A stretch of DNA of 64,000 nt, from NCBI GenBank assembly GCA_037783545.1, contig JBBELK010000571.1, positions 310,001 through 374,000 on the forward strand. The letters run 5' to 3'. Positions within the stretch are counted from its first letter, which is position 1, and every line of letters begins with the position of its first letter. Shown here piece by piece: positions 20,491 through 30,923 of this stretch. Under the pieces are notes generated by a model, which saw nothing but the letters and a program-made list of their open reading frames with translations, ran no database searches and had not been told where the DNA came from. The position numbers were made by a program, and so were the translations under genes. Origin of the DNA: Henricia sp. BOLD:AAB3569. Its lineage: Eukaryota; Echinodermata; Asteroidea; Spinulosida; Echinasteridae.

Positions 20491-20583
20491 TTTCTTAATA
20501 TGTAGGCCTACTTCTGATTTATTTAGCGCCTTTTCGTAGAACCGCTGCAGTTCACAGATACAGTGCCGGTGTTCTGGGCTGAT

Positions 20584-20860
20584 TTAAAGACAGATAATTA
20601 TATACATGATTGGAAAACTTTTAAGAAAGGAAACCACAGCATTACATAAGAATAATGTTGATAAACTGCCTTGTAGAAATTTCAGCCACATAGATAATAC
20701 TTCAGAAAACCTGAAAAATTCATGCATGGTTTTTGTGTCGAATGGTAAAAAAAGCACTTTTAGTTGGCAATTTCGCCCACAAAGGTATCATTGTACACGG
20801 GAAAAAACATGTGGTGTTTGTTACCATTGCTATCGATACTTTTAGTTGGATTTTTGGATA
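20584..20860 (+). repeat. family A copy, left two-thirds complete
   Basis: Begins TTAAAGACAGATAATTATAT, then AGGAAACCACAGCATTACAT, AATAATGTTGATAAACTGCC, CTTGTAGAAATTTCAGCCAC, TAGTTGGCAATTTCGCCCAC, CATGTGGTGTTTGTTACCAT and GATACTTTTAGTTGG. The best copy for defining the left end. Confidence 0.8.
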
Positions 20861-21494
20861 CTTTTAGTTGGGCTTTATTCAGATGCAAAATAATACTCCA
20901 CCATATGCAATGAATAACTGTATAGTTGTTGCTACAAAAAGTATATATCTTAGTGCTTATTTTCCCTTCATTCGCCCCAGGAACGAAATGTCTGTAAATT
21001 GCCAGATGCGGTGGGTTAATTTAATGTTCGCAACGCCGTTCTTTCAGGCAGCCTATAGGCCTACCTAGCTCTGAAATAACCGCGTACCCTAAAGCAATGA
21101 CGCACCTTCCCCCCATAAATAGCAGTTATATCAAATGAGACGCAGATAGATATGCCAAACGAGCGAAGCACGGCTGTGCGTTGTGCATTCGAAAACTAAA
21201 TAACGGGCAAATATTTTCGGTGCGAAAAGAAACGTTTAATATTACATGCCGTTGACAAAGTGCCGCAATTTATTTGATCAAATCGATTTTCTGCTGTCGC
21301 CTAGTGTCGTATTCGAAGTGATTCACGACCCGCAGGATTTTTTTCATCACGGGTACATATAACTCCACCTGCCGATGGTGTATCTGTAAGGTATAGAGGA
21401 GAACGAGGGTCTGTGCGTGACGTATAATGGCTCAGCATCTTAAACGAGACTGTCGGTAATATTTCTTCATACTTGGATATCTTGTGTCCGTTTG
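20861..21494. other. unassigned non-coding sequence
   Basis: No gene or repeat recognised. Confidence 0.4.
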
Positions 21495-21600
21495 CTTTTG
21501 GATACTACATGTACATATAAGAAAAACCAGACTAAAAGTGTTGATAGCAAACAATTATGGTAACTAACACCACATCATTTGTTTCCCCGTGTAGGATGGT
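21495..21600 (-). repeat. family A fragment (right half)
   Basis: AGAAAAACCAGACTAAAAGTG, TTGATAGCAAACAATTATGG and AACACCACATCAT are the reverse complement of the family A right half; it stops at CCCCGTGTA. Confidence 0.65.
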
Positions 21601-21984
21601 TCCCTAAATCGTGAGGTTCGAAAAGAACTAGTTTATGCTTGCTGTCAACTTTAATATAAACGTCGATGAAGAATTGGCATATCGCTCCAAAATGAAAATA
21701 TATACCAGTGGGAATTTGTGGAACAAAATGTTTAAATTTCTTCTCGTACTTTTTATTTCTTAGATTTCCCACCAGAATCAATTTAAGAACCAATTCATGG
21801 AAAACCAATCCATAGAAAACGCACTGGAACGCACGTGTGGGTGATGATTACAATAGACGGTGGCCTACTTTCGAAAGTAAATTTGTTTACGACTGACGAT
21901 TAAGTGACAGGTGTCCACACGGGACTTCAATACAATTACTAAGTCGCAGGTAAACGTGTCTCCATGGCCGTATAGGCTGGGGCA
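21601..21984. other. unassigned non-coding sequence
   Basis: TCGTGAGGTTCGAA at about 21609 also occurs at about 22158, just before a SINE-1. Nothing else recognised. Confidence 0.3.
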
Positions 21985-22152
21985 AGGGGGTGGGTGAAGG
22001 GGAGGGAGGGGGTGGGGGAAGGGGAGGGAGGGGGTGGGGGAAGGGGAGGGGGTGGGGGAAGGGGAGGGAGGGAGAGGGGGGGGCGGTGGGGGGCTCGGAG
22101 GGGGGGGGGGGGGGGGTGGGGGGGGGGGGGGGGGGGGGGGGGTTGGGGGGTT
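21985..22152. repeat. G-rich tract, potential G-quadruplex
   Basis: About 165 bases almost entirely G with A or T spacers, from GGGGAGGGAGGGGGTGGGGG repeats to near-pure G. Frames here (glycine-rich on +, proline-rich on -) are artefacts. Confidence 0.9.
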
Positions 22153-22164
22153 GGGTCGTGAGGT

Positions 22165-22432
22165 TCGAACGAACACCCACCCCTCTTTCCCCGCCTTTCA
22201 CCTCCGGCGTACCGGGTTCGATTTCCGTTCGTGTATGGATTGGGTTTGCAGTCCCTGCATGCTAGACCGCGTGGGTTTTCCTCCAGGAGATTTCCCTGGG
22301 GGTTTTCCTCCAAATTCTGAAACTGCATCTCCTTCTTCGTCGTCCCAAGTTGATAATAAAGTAAAGTTAAAGATAAAACCAGATAGTTTAGGGCATAAAG
22401 GACATTAGTTGCCGAAGATGCCATACAATTAA
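22165..22432 (+). mobile_element. SINE-1 copy, near full length
   Basis: Head with CCCCGCCTTTCACCTC and box B GGGTTCGATTTCC, body TGGATTGGGTTTGCAGTCCC, repeated GGTTTTCCTCC blocks, CTCCTTCTTCGTCGTCCCAA, and tail GCCGAAGATGCCATACAATT. It matches 44334-44624 throughout. Confidence 0.85.
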
Positions 22433-22714
22433 CTAAAACAATTAACAACATGCACCTTAGTATACCCGTTCAATCCTGAGCTCGAGTTCTGCTCTTGTAC
22501 ATTTACAGCCAAACACACACACATACACATGTTCGTTTTACAGACTGTGCAGTGAAGTTCCTTTAAATTACCCATCATTCCAATTGACAGTTTGTTGGGC
22601 ATTTTTTCAATAACATCAAGTACCTTGGCATCCTGAAAATGATCTTTTGAAATCAATATGTGGTAATTAGTCAGTAAATATACGGCGCCGGCGTTCGTTG
22701 ACGTCTATATGCAC
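22433..22714. other. unassigned non-coding sequence
   Basis: Nothing recognised. Confidence 0.3.
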
Positions 22715-22825
22715 AAGGGCACAGGTACCACGGCCCGGGTATCGAACCCGCAACACCAAGTTTTCACCGACCAAATCGTTGCCAGTCAACGACCTAAACC
22801 AGTCGGCCACGGCACCGGTGCCTAA
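22715..22825 (-). mobile_element. SINE-2 head (tRNA Leu/Ser-like)
   Basis: On the minus strand GTGGCCGACTGGTTTAGG resembles a class II tRNA 5' part with box A, and GCGGGTTCGATACCCG is box B with a good T-stem, followed by GGTACCTGTGCCC as at 62490-62575. The long variable arm suggests derivation from a Leu or Ser tRNA. It is not a functional tRNA because the acceptor ends do not pair well. Confidence 0.7.
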
Positions 22826-23027
22826 GTTATTTAATTAGTAATCAAACAACTTGGGAGAATTCTAGAGAGGAACATGTTACTGGGCAAATCTTTCTGTCGG
22901 GGTTTCCATGGATACGTGTAACAACGCGTTCTTTTATTTGCCTATACATCGATTGCGTCAATGTGGCGCTTTCGCGCCAATTATTTTCTCCTCGTCCAAT
23001 GTTAGACTTATTGAATTACAACACTGA

Positions 23028-23072
23028 ACACTTTGCCCGTGACTTTGCCCGTGACTTTGCCCGTGACTTTGT
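23028..23072. repeat. 12-bp tandem repeat
   Basis: ACTTTGCCCGTG repeats about 3.5 times. Confidence 0.85.
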
Positions 23073-23584
23073 CTGTAAAGTAGGACCATTCTCGGGAACA
23101 ATTTGCGTCGGTTTCATCGCAAAAGCGAGCCTCCAGATATAACTGTGCATACTTTATGACTGTATCGTGTAACGTAAGAAGATAATTTGAGTCGGAAGGT
23201 GCACGGGTTTTATAAACGACCACTTGATATGCACGCAGTTTTGCAGTATACTGATATTATAACAATATCCTTGGGACTTTGCAAATTGCATTTTGCATCA
23301 GTTATCTGTGGCCAGATTATCCAGGTTGATTGCCCTGGCAACTGGCCGCTTTAGACAGTGGCCACAATACCAAGGTTCCACCTCCATATGCTTGTGTACA
23401 AACTGACTTGGGACCAAACAAAATATGGCCTCTTTAGGCAGGTGGTGGTTACTGTACAATATTGCCTTAATAGGAAGTCTGACTTTCTATTTATTCCCAT
23501 ATTTAAAAACGCACCCCACCCCTTATTCTTGTGGGATGAACGCTATTTGGGTAGGCCTCTATGTGATCGCATTTTAGGGAGCAT
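23073..23584. other. unassigned non-coding sequence
   Basis: No gene or repeat recognised. Confidence 0.35.
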
Positions 23585-23937
23585 GTACAGATTTTTTTCT
23601 CCAGAAAATGGATTTCGTTCTAACCTATAACAAGCATATAAAATACCTCCCCAAAAATACTATCCATGGGAAGAAAACATGAAATTTGCAATCTCCAATT
23701 TGGATGTGGAAGCAAAAAGTTTGGTGTAATTACTGCACTGCTTTATGGAATGGATAAATTAGTTTACAAAACATCGGTGGTTTTTGCGACGATATCCTTG
23801 AAAATATACGGATTGAGAACGCACAATTTCAGAATGGTAATGAGAAACATATGACTAATGATTTGGCATCCAAATCTCGACACCCGTTGGGGAAAAGGGG
23901 GTTCATAAATGTGATCTGGTCACGCTCCTTTAAAGGA
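23585..23937 (-). mobile_element. family B copy, nearly full length
   Basis: From CCAGAAAATGGATTTCGTTC to GTCACGCTCCTTTAA, carrying every conserved block (GAAATTTGCAATCTCCAATT, GGATAAATTAGTTTACAAAA, AATATACGGATTGAGAACGC). It ends in TTAA like the other copies. Confidence 0.8.
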
Positions 23938-24391
23938 AAATGTTAAAAAGCTCAATTAATTCCGTTTATTTGAGACTAAATAAGATTGCTGTAATATCAT
24001 TTCACTTCGATCAGGCGAGCTTGCGCGATTGTTTTTGAGCGTCTTCAAATTATGTCCCCCGAGTATTGAATGAAATGGCAAACATGGAATTTGGACGAGA
24101 AAATGGAGATTTAATTTCCTTAGTCTTAGCGGCTTTTTGTCGTGAACAATCACCATCAGCTTCAACTACTCGATTTCTATAGCCTATTCGCCTTTTGGAA
24201 AGGACAGGTCTTTCCGTTTAAGAAAGAAGCACTTAATCAGCGAGAGCTGTAGTCAATTGCCTTTTAACAGGAACAGAAGTGTGTGTGTGCAAGTTTTGCA
24301 ATCGTGCAAGAGCCGAACCACTCCAAATACAACAGCCCTCTTCTCGTTAAAGCTACACTGTATCCGAGGTTGTATTCGAGATTTCGGGCAA
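23938..24391. other. unassigned non-coding sequence
   Basis: Nothing recognised. Confidence 0.35.
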
Positions 24392-24533
24392 TAGACCGTA
24401 TCGAATAGCCGCCATTTCGTGGGGCACCATTTGTTAAACCGTTCAAAAATGGAAGCACAATATGTACAACCATGCATGTCCTCAAGGAACAAAGAAACTG
24501 CACTACGAAATGGCGGCTATTCGAGACGGTCTA
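24392..24533. mobile_element. 142-bp miniature element, TIR TAGACCGTATCGAATAGC
   Basis: Second copy of 15396-15546, with inverted ends TAGACCGTATCGAATAGCCG and GGCTATTCGAGACGGTCTA. The internal part is in the opposite orientation (CATGCATGTCCTCAAGGAAC here versus its complement in the other copy). Confidence 0.85.
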
Positions 24534-24734
24534 TATTATAATACAGATTGCCCTTAAAGCCATCGCACAACATTTGGTTTTTGTCTATTAGACATAATCT
24601 CTATATTTACTGTGAATAAACAGTATGTAGTAACGTTCCCCTGAGGTAAATATGTCAGCCTCATTGGTTATTTCATATTCAAGAAAAAGGCGAAAATCTT
24701 GAACGATATTTCAATGGCAATCGGGGAGGCGGTG

Positions 24735-24905
24735 GATTACAAAATCCAATTCTCGTCTCATGAGACGAACAATTATCGTTTACTAATTTCTCAAAGACTA
24801 TAGCACTTTAGACCAAACCATTTAAGGGGAAGGTTTATACCATCATCATGTTTATATTGTGTAAGTTAACTGTAAATCTGTGAACATTTCTGATTTTTGA
24901 TATTC
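24735..24905 (+). repeat. dispersed repeat E, copy 1
   Basis: Matches 38030-38205 in reverse: CGTCTCATGAGACGAAC, CATCATCATGTTTATATTG, GTAAATCTGTGAACATTTC, TTTTTGATATTCCC. Contains the palindrome CGTCTCATGAGACG. Confidence 0.65.
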
Positions 24906-25127
24906 CCAATGAGCAGGGGCTCACTGATGACCTTGGTATGACTTAGTTGTCCGAGCAATATAGCCACTGAATCAGTCTAACTATAGACGGCGGCTTTGGA
25001 CAATTTCTTGAAAGCATGGTCACAGTCCAACGGTTGTTTTTTATCATACACCTCGTTAACCACGGGTGGAGACAACGATTGTAACAATAATCTGTTTTTA
25101 ACAGTTAGCCTTGTGTGTGTAACATTT
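24906..25127. other. unassigned non-coding sequence
   Basis: Nothing recognised. Confidence 0.3.
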
Positions 25128-25400
25128 TGTATAATAGCTGGCGCCCCGAACTCCTCACTTGCAGTTTAGATAGTCCACATACTATGCTGTTGTTGCTACG
25201 TGGTGCACACCAATGCCTAGCAACCGACATTCTTTCCAATGGCGAACACGGTATTGATTCTGTACTATACACCTGCCGCGTGCACCACATAGCAACACAA
25301 AATTAGTCTGGTCAAGTCGATACTAAGTGTGCTTATGAAAGTACGTCAATACACCAGACGCTATTCATACGAAACACGTAAAAGGTTAATTGCACCATTC
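25128..25400 (+). repeat. dispersed repeat D, uninterrupted copy
   Basis: ATAATAGCTGGCGCCCCGAA at the start gives the empty-site sequence for the fold-back at 18412. Two inverted segments (GTTGCTACGTGGTGCACACC and GCGTGCACCACATAGCAACA) make part of D palindromic. Confidence 0.75.
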
Positions 25401-26003
25401 CAACTATAATAGCTTCACGTTCCTTCAATAAGGATGTTTGTCTCATAAAATCTAGCAATTCTCAGGATCACAGCTAATAACAGTACGTCTCTTGTGGCGC
25501 GACAAACGACATGTGCCCTTCTAATCTGCAGACGTTATCCACGTTAGCAGTTGAATAATTGCTACATGTCTTTGGTTAACTTTGTATCGAGCGAATTATT
25601 GGCATGCAGAACCATTGAGCGTTAACACTGGACTTGCAAATTCATGAGCTGGATTGAGGATATGCATATTTATTACGGTACCTGCATTGTCTGTTCTTTG
25701 CATGCAAACCCAATCGATGGTAGACATTAAAAGGCTTATGGTGCGGTGGATTCATCGACCGGCGATGATCGGATCGAGTTAATGTATAATCTGTTGAAGA
25801 GCAGTTTTAATCATGAATGAGACGCGCGGCTGTTTCGTATCCGGGAGGCTGTTTAAAGCTCGTATGTAGACACTTTTCAAACATCAAAAACAGAAATGTT
25901 CAGTTTGTTGTGTAGTAGTTTATTTGATTTAAACTGTGGTGCTTAACATCCTGTAAAAGGACAGTTGGGATAGGCTTTCACGACGGGAATGCGAAACTAA
26001 GGC
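25401..26003. other. unassigned non-coding sequence
   Basis: No gene or repeat recognised. Confidence 0.35.
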
Positions 26004-26072
26004 CTTGGGCTCAGGCTCAGGCTCCATGTAAACCACATGGAGCCAATGCCGGAGCCTGAGCCTGAGCCCAAG
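26004..26072. repeat. 69-bp hairpin
   Basis: CTTGGGCTCAGGCTCAGGCT and its mirror AGCCTGAGCCTGAGCCCAAG enclose a 25-base loop that itself pairs (CCATGT/ACATGG). Confidence 0.85.
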
Positions 26073-26150
26073 TCAAGATTTGGAAAAGGGCCTATAAGGT
26101 ATAAAGTGAAGCCCCTGTCACATACGTCGCAGGATACTGCTAGAAGCATC

Positions 26151-26318
26151 TTAAGCGGGCCTCCCACTGTGCGATTTTTGCCACGAATTTTCAACGATTA
26201 GGTACGATTTAGTGAGATTACCAGAGACTGTCTATAGACTCTATACACAATCGTACCAAATCGTACCTAATCGTTGGAAATTCGTGGCAAAAATCGCACA
26301 GTGGGAGGCCCGCTTTAA
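26151..26318. mobile_element. TTAA-flanked hairpin element, copy 1
   Basis: TTAAGCGGGCCTCCCACTGT and its mirror ACAGTGGGAGGCCCGCTTTAA; the arms continue through GCGATTTTTGCCACGAATTT to a loop with CTATAGACTCTATACACA. A second copy in the opposite internal orientation is at 26512-26667. Confidence 0.9.
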
Positions 26319-26511
26319 TCTTAGCCGCAGTCACAAAGGAAAATCATGTCGTGCGTCCGTCGTGGGAAAAATTTGGCACTTTATCGTAGGTAAATCGTGC
26401 AAATATCCTGCGACCGTCCTACGTTTGTTTTTTCGCCGTACGATTGTCGTAAGACAAAACAACCATGCACGAGCATCGCAGGACCATCGTCGACAATCGT
26501 ACGTCAATTGT

Positions 26512-26667
26512 AAAGCGGACCTCCCACTGTGCGATTTTTGCCACGAAATTCCTACGATTGGGTACGATTTGATACGATTGTGTGTAGAGTCTATAGACAG
26601 TCTCTGCTAATCGTACCAGTTCGTAGGAAATTCGTGGAAAAAATCGCACAGTGGGAGGCCCGCTTAA
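26512..26667. mobile_element. TTAA-type hairpin element, copy 2
   Basis: Same ends as 26151-26318 (AAAGCGGACCTCCCACTGTG and GGGAGGCCCGCTTAA) but the loop (GTGTAGAGTCTATAGACAG) is reversed, so the element sits in the opposite orientation 360 bp away. Confidence 0.9.
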
Positions 26668-26765
26668 GACTGTCCTACGACATGCGTACGATTATCGTAC
26701 AATTTTGAGGGCATTGGAAGACCCTAAAATCGTACGATAATCGTACGCATGTCGTAGGACAGTCA
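26668..26765. repeat. 98-bp hairpin adjoining the element
   Basis: GACTGTCCTACGACATGCGT followed by ACGATTATCGTAC, with a perfect mirror ending GTCGTAGGACAGTC; the arms are about 33 bp. It starts directly after the hairpin element. Confidence 0.85.
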
Positions 26766-26940
26766 TACGATTATGCTACGACATGGCCACGAGCGAAAAA
26801 AATCCCACGACAACATTTTGATTTTGGTCCAGACCAAAACCCCACGACAGTCCTCTACGACGTTATTTTTCATCGCAGGACACCCAAATATCGTAGGACA
26901 GTCTCACGACTATCGCAGGATTTTGCCCTATTTTCTGTCG

Positions 26941-27530
26941 TGGACGCGAGCTCGGGAAGTGGTGGCCTCAACCGGGCCAGACTCGTGTACCACGTGAAGG
27001 CTAAAAATCGCTCTGGTGTAAGTTGGAGTTACACGGTGTATATGAGCATCTGGAACGCCCCTAAACAAATATGACGGTAATGTGATGCTCGGCTCATGAA
27101 CATCTCCTTTAACTGTAGTCGTTGCACAAAATTTGACCACGGAGGTCGACCACGAAGCCTTTATTTTTGTGAGACACAAGAACGATGATTACATGTACTT
27201 GTCGCGGTCTGTTTAATACACAACAAGTCCCATGTCGTTTCGTCGAGATAGACTGAAGAGCTCGTCGACCCCTTATTTCCTGTCCGCTAGGAAATCATCG
27301 TCTCAGCCTTACACGCGAATCAGTAGTCACTTCTAAGTAGTATTCGATCCCCATTTGAGTGAAACGAGTTGGTAAAATATGAAAGAACACGTTGTTTGGT
27401 GTGAGCTTTGAGGCACTGTTGTATGCTCCTCGGGTTTTCAATAAGATTCTACTTTTGTCGTAGTGCGTGGATGCGCAACTGATGAGCAATGTAACGGACG
27501 TATTGTTTGGTATAGACCCTTGCACGGGAG
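26941..27530. other. unassigned non-coding sequence
   Basis: No gene or repeat recognised. Confidence 0.35.
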
Positions 27531-27639
27531 GCCATGACAGGGGACAGTCACATTGTCACCGTGGGTCATGTACGAGTATAGGCACTTTGTGGATCTAATT
27601 GTCGCACGTTTAAATATGAAAATCTGCCCCTGTCATGGC
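27531..27639 (+). mobile_element. 109-bp miniature element, TIR GCCATGACAGGGG
   Basis: GCCATGACAGGGGACAG and CTGCCCCTGTCATGGC are inverted ends. A diverged relative lies at 500-640 in the opposite orientation. Confidence 0.75.
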
Positions 27640-28028
27640 CGCCGGAACAAAGGGGCTATATAGCGCCACTACCACAGTAATGGATTAACCATGCACATAT
27701 GTGATGAGATAATTCACTAATATGACAATTTGCGATCATCGCGACAGCGATCGCTAACGAAAAATTCATCGTTGTTACGATGGCAATGAACATTGTGTTT
27801 CACTAAACCCTTCGCAATAGCGATGAGCAGTGTGCATTGAAAATAATCACCTTGGGCGAAGATGATCGCTAAAAATTACGTAACTTAAATATGAGTCGCG
27901 AATCGGTATATAAATACCTTTAACTGAATCCTTGAAGACTGGAGGGGGGAATTATGAAATGCCAATAAATTGGCGCCAAACAAATTGGTGCCAAACAAAT
28001 TGGCGCCAAATGTGACGCTAAAAAAACT
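27640..28028. other. unassigned, with short motif clusters
   Basis: GCGATCGC-like motifs cluster at 27735-27860. At about 27965-28012 AAATTGGCGCCAAAC is repeated three times with a 17-bp period; TTGGCGCCAA resembles an E2F site, though a simple tandem repeat is enough to explain it. Confidence 0.5.
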
Positions 28029-28610
28029 TTAAAGACAGATTACAAGAGGAACAACATAATTACATATTAACTAAAGAGTAATGTTGATAAACTGCCTTGT
28101 AGAAATTTCAGACACATAGACCTACATGTATAGTAATACTTCAGAAAACCTTAAAAAGCCATGCATGTTTTGTTTGTGTTGAATGAATGGTAAACAATGT
28201 TTGCAGACAATCAGTTGTCAAAAAACCACATTCAGTTGGCAATTGGCCATTTTACACGGGGAAAATCACATGGTGTTTGTTATCATTGCTATCAATTGAT
28301 AGCTTTCTCATGACGTCATGTTGTGTGTCAAACAACGCCGCGCCACTGCGGAAGCAATGCGCGCGCGCGCCGCGTGTGTCCATAGCACGCGTAACGCTCT
28401 GTACGAAGGCTCCCATTGGTGAACTAAACCGCGCTACGCCCACTAGAGACACACGCAACGCGCACGCACATCACTTCCACAATTATTTGACTTACAAAAT
28501 GGCGTATTCGCACGTGTTCGAATACTATCTATACTTTTAGTCTGGTTTTTCTTGTCAACTCGTAAAGTAAAATTTCGGATCACTGCAAATGATGTATTGG
28601 GGCTCTAATC
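28029..28610 (+). repeat. family A copy with internal insertion
   Basis: Starts TTAAAGACAGATTACAAGAG, with all left blocks, CATGGTGTTTGTTATCATTG, then about 235 bp of unrelated GC-rich sequence (about 28291-28525), resuming at ACTTTTAGTCTGG and ending GATGTATTGGGGCTCTAA. Confidence 0.75.
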
Positions 28611-28951
28611 AAAGTACATTGACAAAAAGTCAGCGTGTTTCGATTTTACGATCATATTATTTCTCTACTTAGCGTTGCATTTTAGTCGTCGCAAATAATC
28701 CATCGCAAAACGATGAGAAACTTTATCGCAAATTTTTGTGATGCAAAACATATTTTGTTGACCAATTTCCAGCCAGGAAGTTGATTTTTGTTTTTATATT
28801 TTTTCGCGTACGGTGTCTTTTGGTCATCGATTAATAATTTCAAATTAAAATTTAATTTATGGAACCTTTTGCAATTTGTCAGAAAAGATGTAGGTCTCAT
28901 TCTATAGGTTAGTTTCTTGTACTTTGTGAGAACAGAGCGACTCTTTCTGCG
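28611..28951. other. unassigned non-coding sequence
   Basis: Nothing recognised. Confidence 0.3.
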
Positions 28952-29462
28952 TTTAAAGCCTGTATCCCACTGGGCTGCGATAGTTCGAGACTGTTTGCAG
29001 ACTTGAAATTGGCGACTGTTTCAAGACAAAGTACGCGAACAGAGTTGCAGTCCCACTGAATCAAATACAACATATTTTTCTTGGCATGTACTCTCGTGTC
29101 TGATGTTGTCAAGATGGCAGTACTGACTACGCATGCACAGAATGTCTGATGACATTCTGAAGACATTTTAAAAAAACATTCTAAAGACATTCTGCTGACT
29201 ATTTCGCGATTGTTTCATGAATTTTCCCCCCCTTATTCTCAAGACAATCTGAAGACATTCTGAAGACATTCTGCAGACAATTTGGTGCACATTTCAAAAC
29301 CTTGGCGACCACAGCTGTCGCAAACAAATTTTTGAACACGTTCAAAATTTCCGCGACATCATGACGACCTCCACAAACAGACACAAATTCTGCAGACATT
29401 CTGCAGAATGACAGTCGCAAATGTCGCCAAACAGTCGCAACCTTAGTGGGATACAGGCTTAA
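28952..29462. mobile_element. 511-bp TTAA-flanked element (TTAAAGCCTGTATCCCACT)
   Basis: Left end TTAAAGCCTGTATCCCACTG; right end, inverted, TTAAGCCTGTATCCCACTAA. The inside is full of GACATTCTGAA and CTGCAGACA motifs in both orientations. A fragment of the same family (TATCTCACTGGGCTGCGACA) is at 52207. Confidence 0.8.
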
Positions 29463-29993
29463 CTACCAGACATTTTTCAGTATAGTAGTATTGTAAAAAC
29501 CCGCATGCAAACTCTTCGCATTTGATTGATGCTGATTAAAAGCAATGCACGGAAAATCCAATTTGTGCACTTATTAACGGTACGTAATAAAACCACTTAT
29601 CTCCGCGAAGAATTATGGAAAAGCTTCTAGCGCATTCCGATCTTTTGAAGAAAAAATAAATCGTCGAATGCTGCTTAACGCTTACGTGAACGAACCCATC
29701 TAACCTTTTCAGCGGCCGCCATATTACATTAAGGTAGACATTTCCTGTCAAAAGGAATTTGGTCTGGATCGTTGACTCCGGTGGTCGGTGAGGACAGCTC
29801 TCTTTATTACTGATAAAGCAAAGAGTCCATTCCAACCAATTTAGTCATTTCTTTCACTGCGATACGGAACTAAATTACATGATTTGTGCATTATGACTTT
29901 TCTAAAATTGCGCATTGATTCATATTAGCGGTTTCGTGTGCTAACACGAGTCTACTGTATTTTGCTGAAGAATGAAATGTCGTTTTGGCAATT
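29463..29993. other. unassigned non-coding sequence
   Basis: No gene or repeat recognised. Confidence 0.35.
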
Positions 29994-30306
29994 TAAAGGA
30001 TCACATTTTGACCGCATCGCCCTCCCCCACCCCCTATTTTCCGATGGTTGTTTTCTTTATACCATTCTGCAATTTCGCGCTCTCAATCCCTATGATTTTC
30101 ATGGATATCGTAAAAAAACACCCATCTGATTTTTTAAAACTATTTTTTCTCGTTACATAAAGCAGGACAGTAATTACACCAACCTTTTTGCTTCCAAATC
30201 CAAATTGGAGATTTCAAATTTCATGTTTTCTTCCCATACTATAGTATTTTGGGGAGGTATTCTATATGATCGATATGTTAGAACGAAATCCATTTTCTGG
30301 AAAAAC
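29994..30306 (+). repeat. family B copy, diverged
   Basis: TTTAAAGGATCACATTTTGA at the left (the GAGCGTGTCCA part is lost), TTTCGCGCTCTCAATCCC, TCCAAATTGGAGATTTCAAA, GGGGAGGTATTCTATATGA and GTTAGAACGAAATCCATTTT. It runs into the element at 30309. Confidence 0.75.
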
Positions 30307-30308
30307 AT

Positions 30309-30587
30309 GAACACAATATCTGGTATGGTGCCTGATCACCATTGACATGAAACGACCAAACTTGGAATGAGCAAACAATCGTAAGTGCCTTATCGGGATT
30401 CGAACCCGAGACCTCTGACTCACTAGGCAGATGCGCTAAGGCACAGTTGGTATACTCCCTCAGGTTGTCCCAATGGACCCAATTCTTCTCTCGGTGTTGC
30501 ATGGTAGCGCAACTGGGCAAAGTAACGAACACAAGTTTGGTTGTTTCATTTCAATGGTGATCAGGCACCATACCAGATGTTGTGTTC
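30309..30587. mobile_element. 279-bp inverted-terminal element carrying a tRNA-like sequence
   Basis: About 58-bp inverted ends: GAACACAATATCTGGTATGG then TGCCTGATCACCATTGACAT, mirrored at 30530-30587 with few mismatches. Between them, on the minus strand, about 30390-30450 reads as a tRNA-like fold: a complementary GTGCCTT/AAGGCAC acceptor, a perfect T-arm TCGGG-TTCGAAT-CCCGA, and a shortened D-arm. Either a SINE or tRNA landed in a miniature element, or the element captured a Pol III promoter. Confidence 0.8.
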
Positions 30588-30590
30588 GTT

Positions 30591-30608
30591 GCTGACGAGC
30601 CTGTGCCT
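30591..30608. repeat. fragment of the TTAAAGGCACAGGCTCGTC hairpin
   Basis: GCTGACGAGCCTGTGCC is the right-terminal part of the hairpin family, immediately beside the TIR element. Confidence 0.5.
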
Positions 30609-30923
30609 CTGTGTCATTTCAAAGCGAATAACTTTATGTTTCTATAGAAAAATATCAATTTAAAAAACTTTTCGAGGTGCCACACCCAAAACGCACAGAC
30701 TGTACATCTTTAACATTTACCGTTTGAAGCACTTTCTTTATAAAAAAAAAAGCAAATTTGACGCAGCAATTTACAAGACGTCTGCAGCTATTGTTTGACA
30801 TTACATGAAAGGAGATTTTTATCAATAACTTTGCCATTCCATTTCCGAATGTTTCTAAACACATTTAACCATTCACCACTAACGCGATACTTCTCCAGTA
30901 TGTTATACAGACTGCAGACTGCA
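30609..30923. other. unassigned non-coding sequence
   Basis: Nothing recognised. Confidence 0.3.

Larger units (their letters stand above)
26319..26940. repeat. region of degenerate TCGTAGGAC/GTCCTACGA motifs
   Basis: Outside the hairpin elements the sequence is a patchwork of TCGTACGA, TCCTACGAC, CGTAGGACAG and CGCAGGA motifs on both strands. The motif density is far above background, suggesting an old element built of short direct and inverted repeats that received two hairpin insertions. Confidence 0.6.

Noticed and set aside
21865-22451. Proline-rich and glycine-rich frames
   Set aside because: Products of the poly-G tract plus a SINE.
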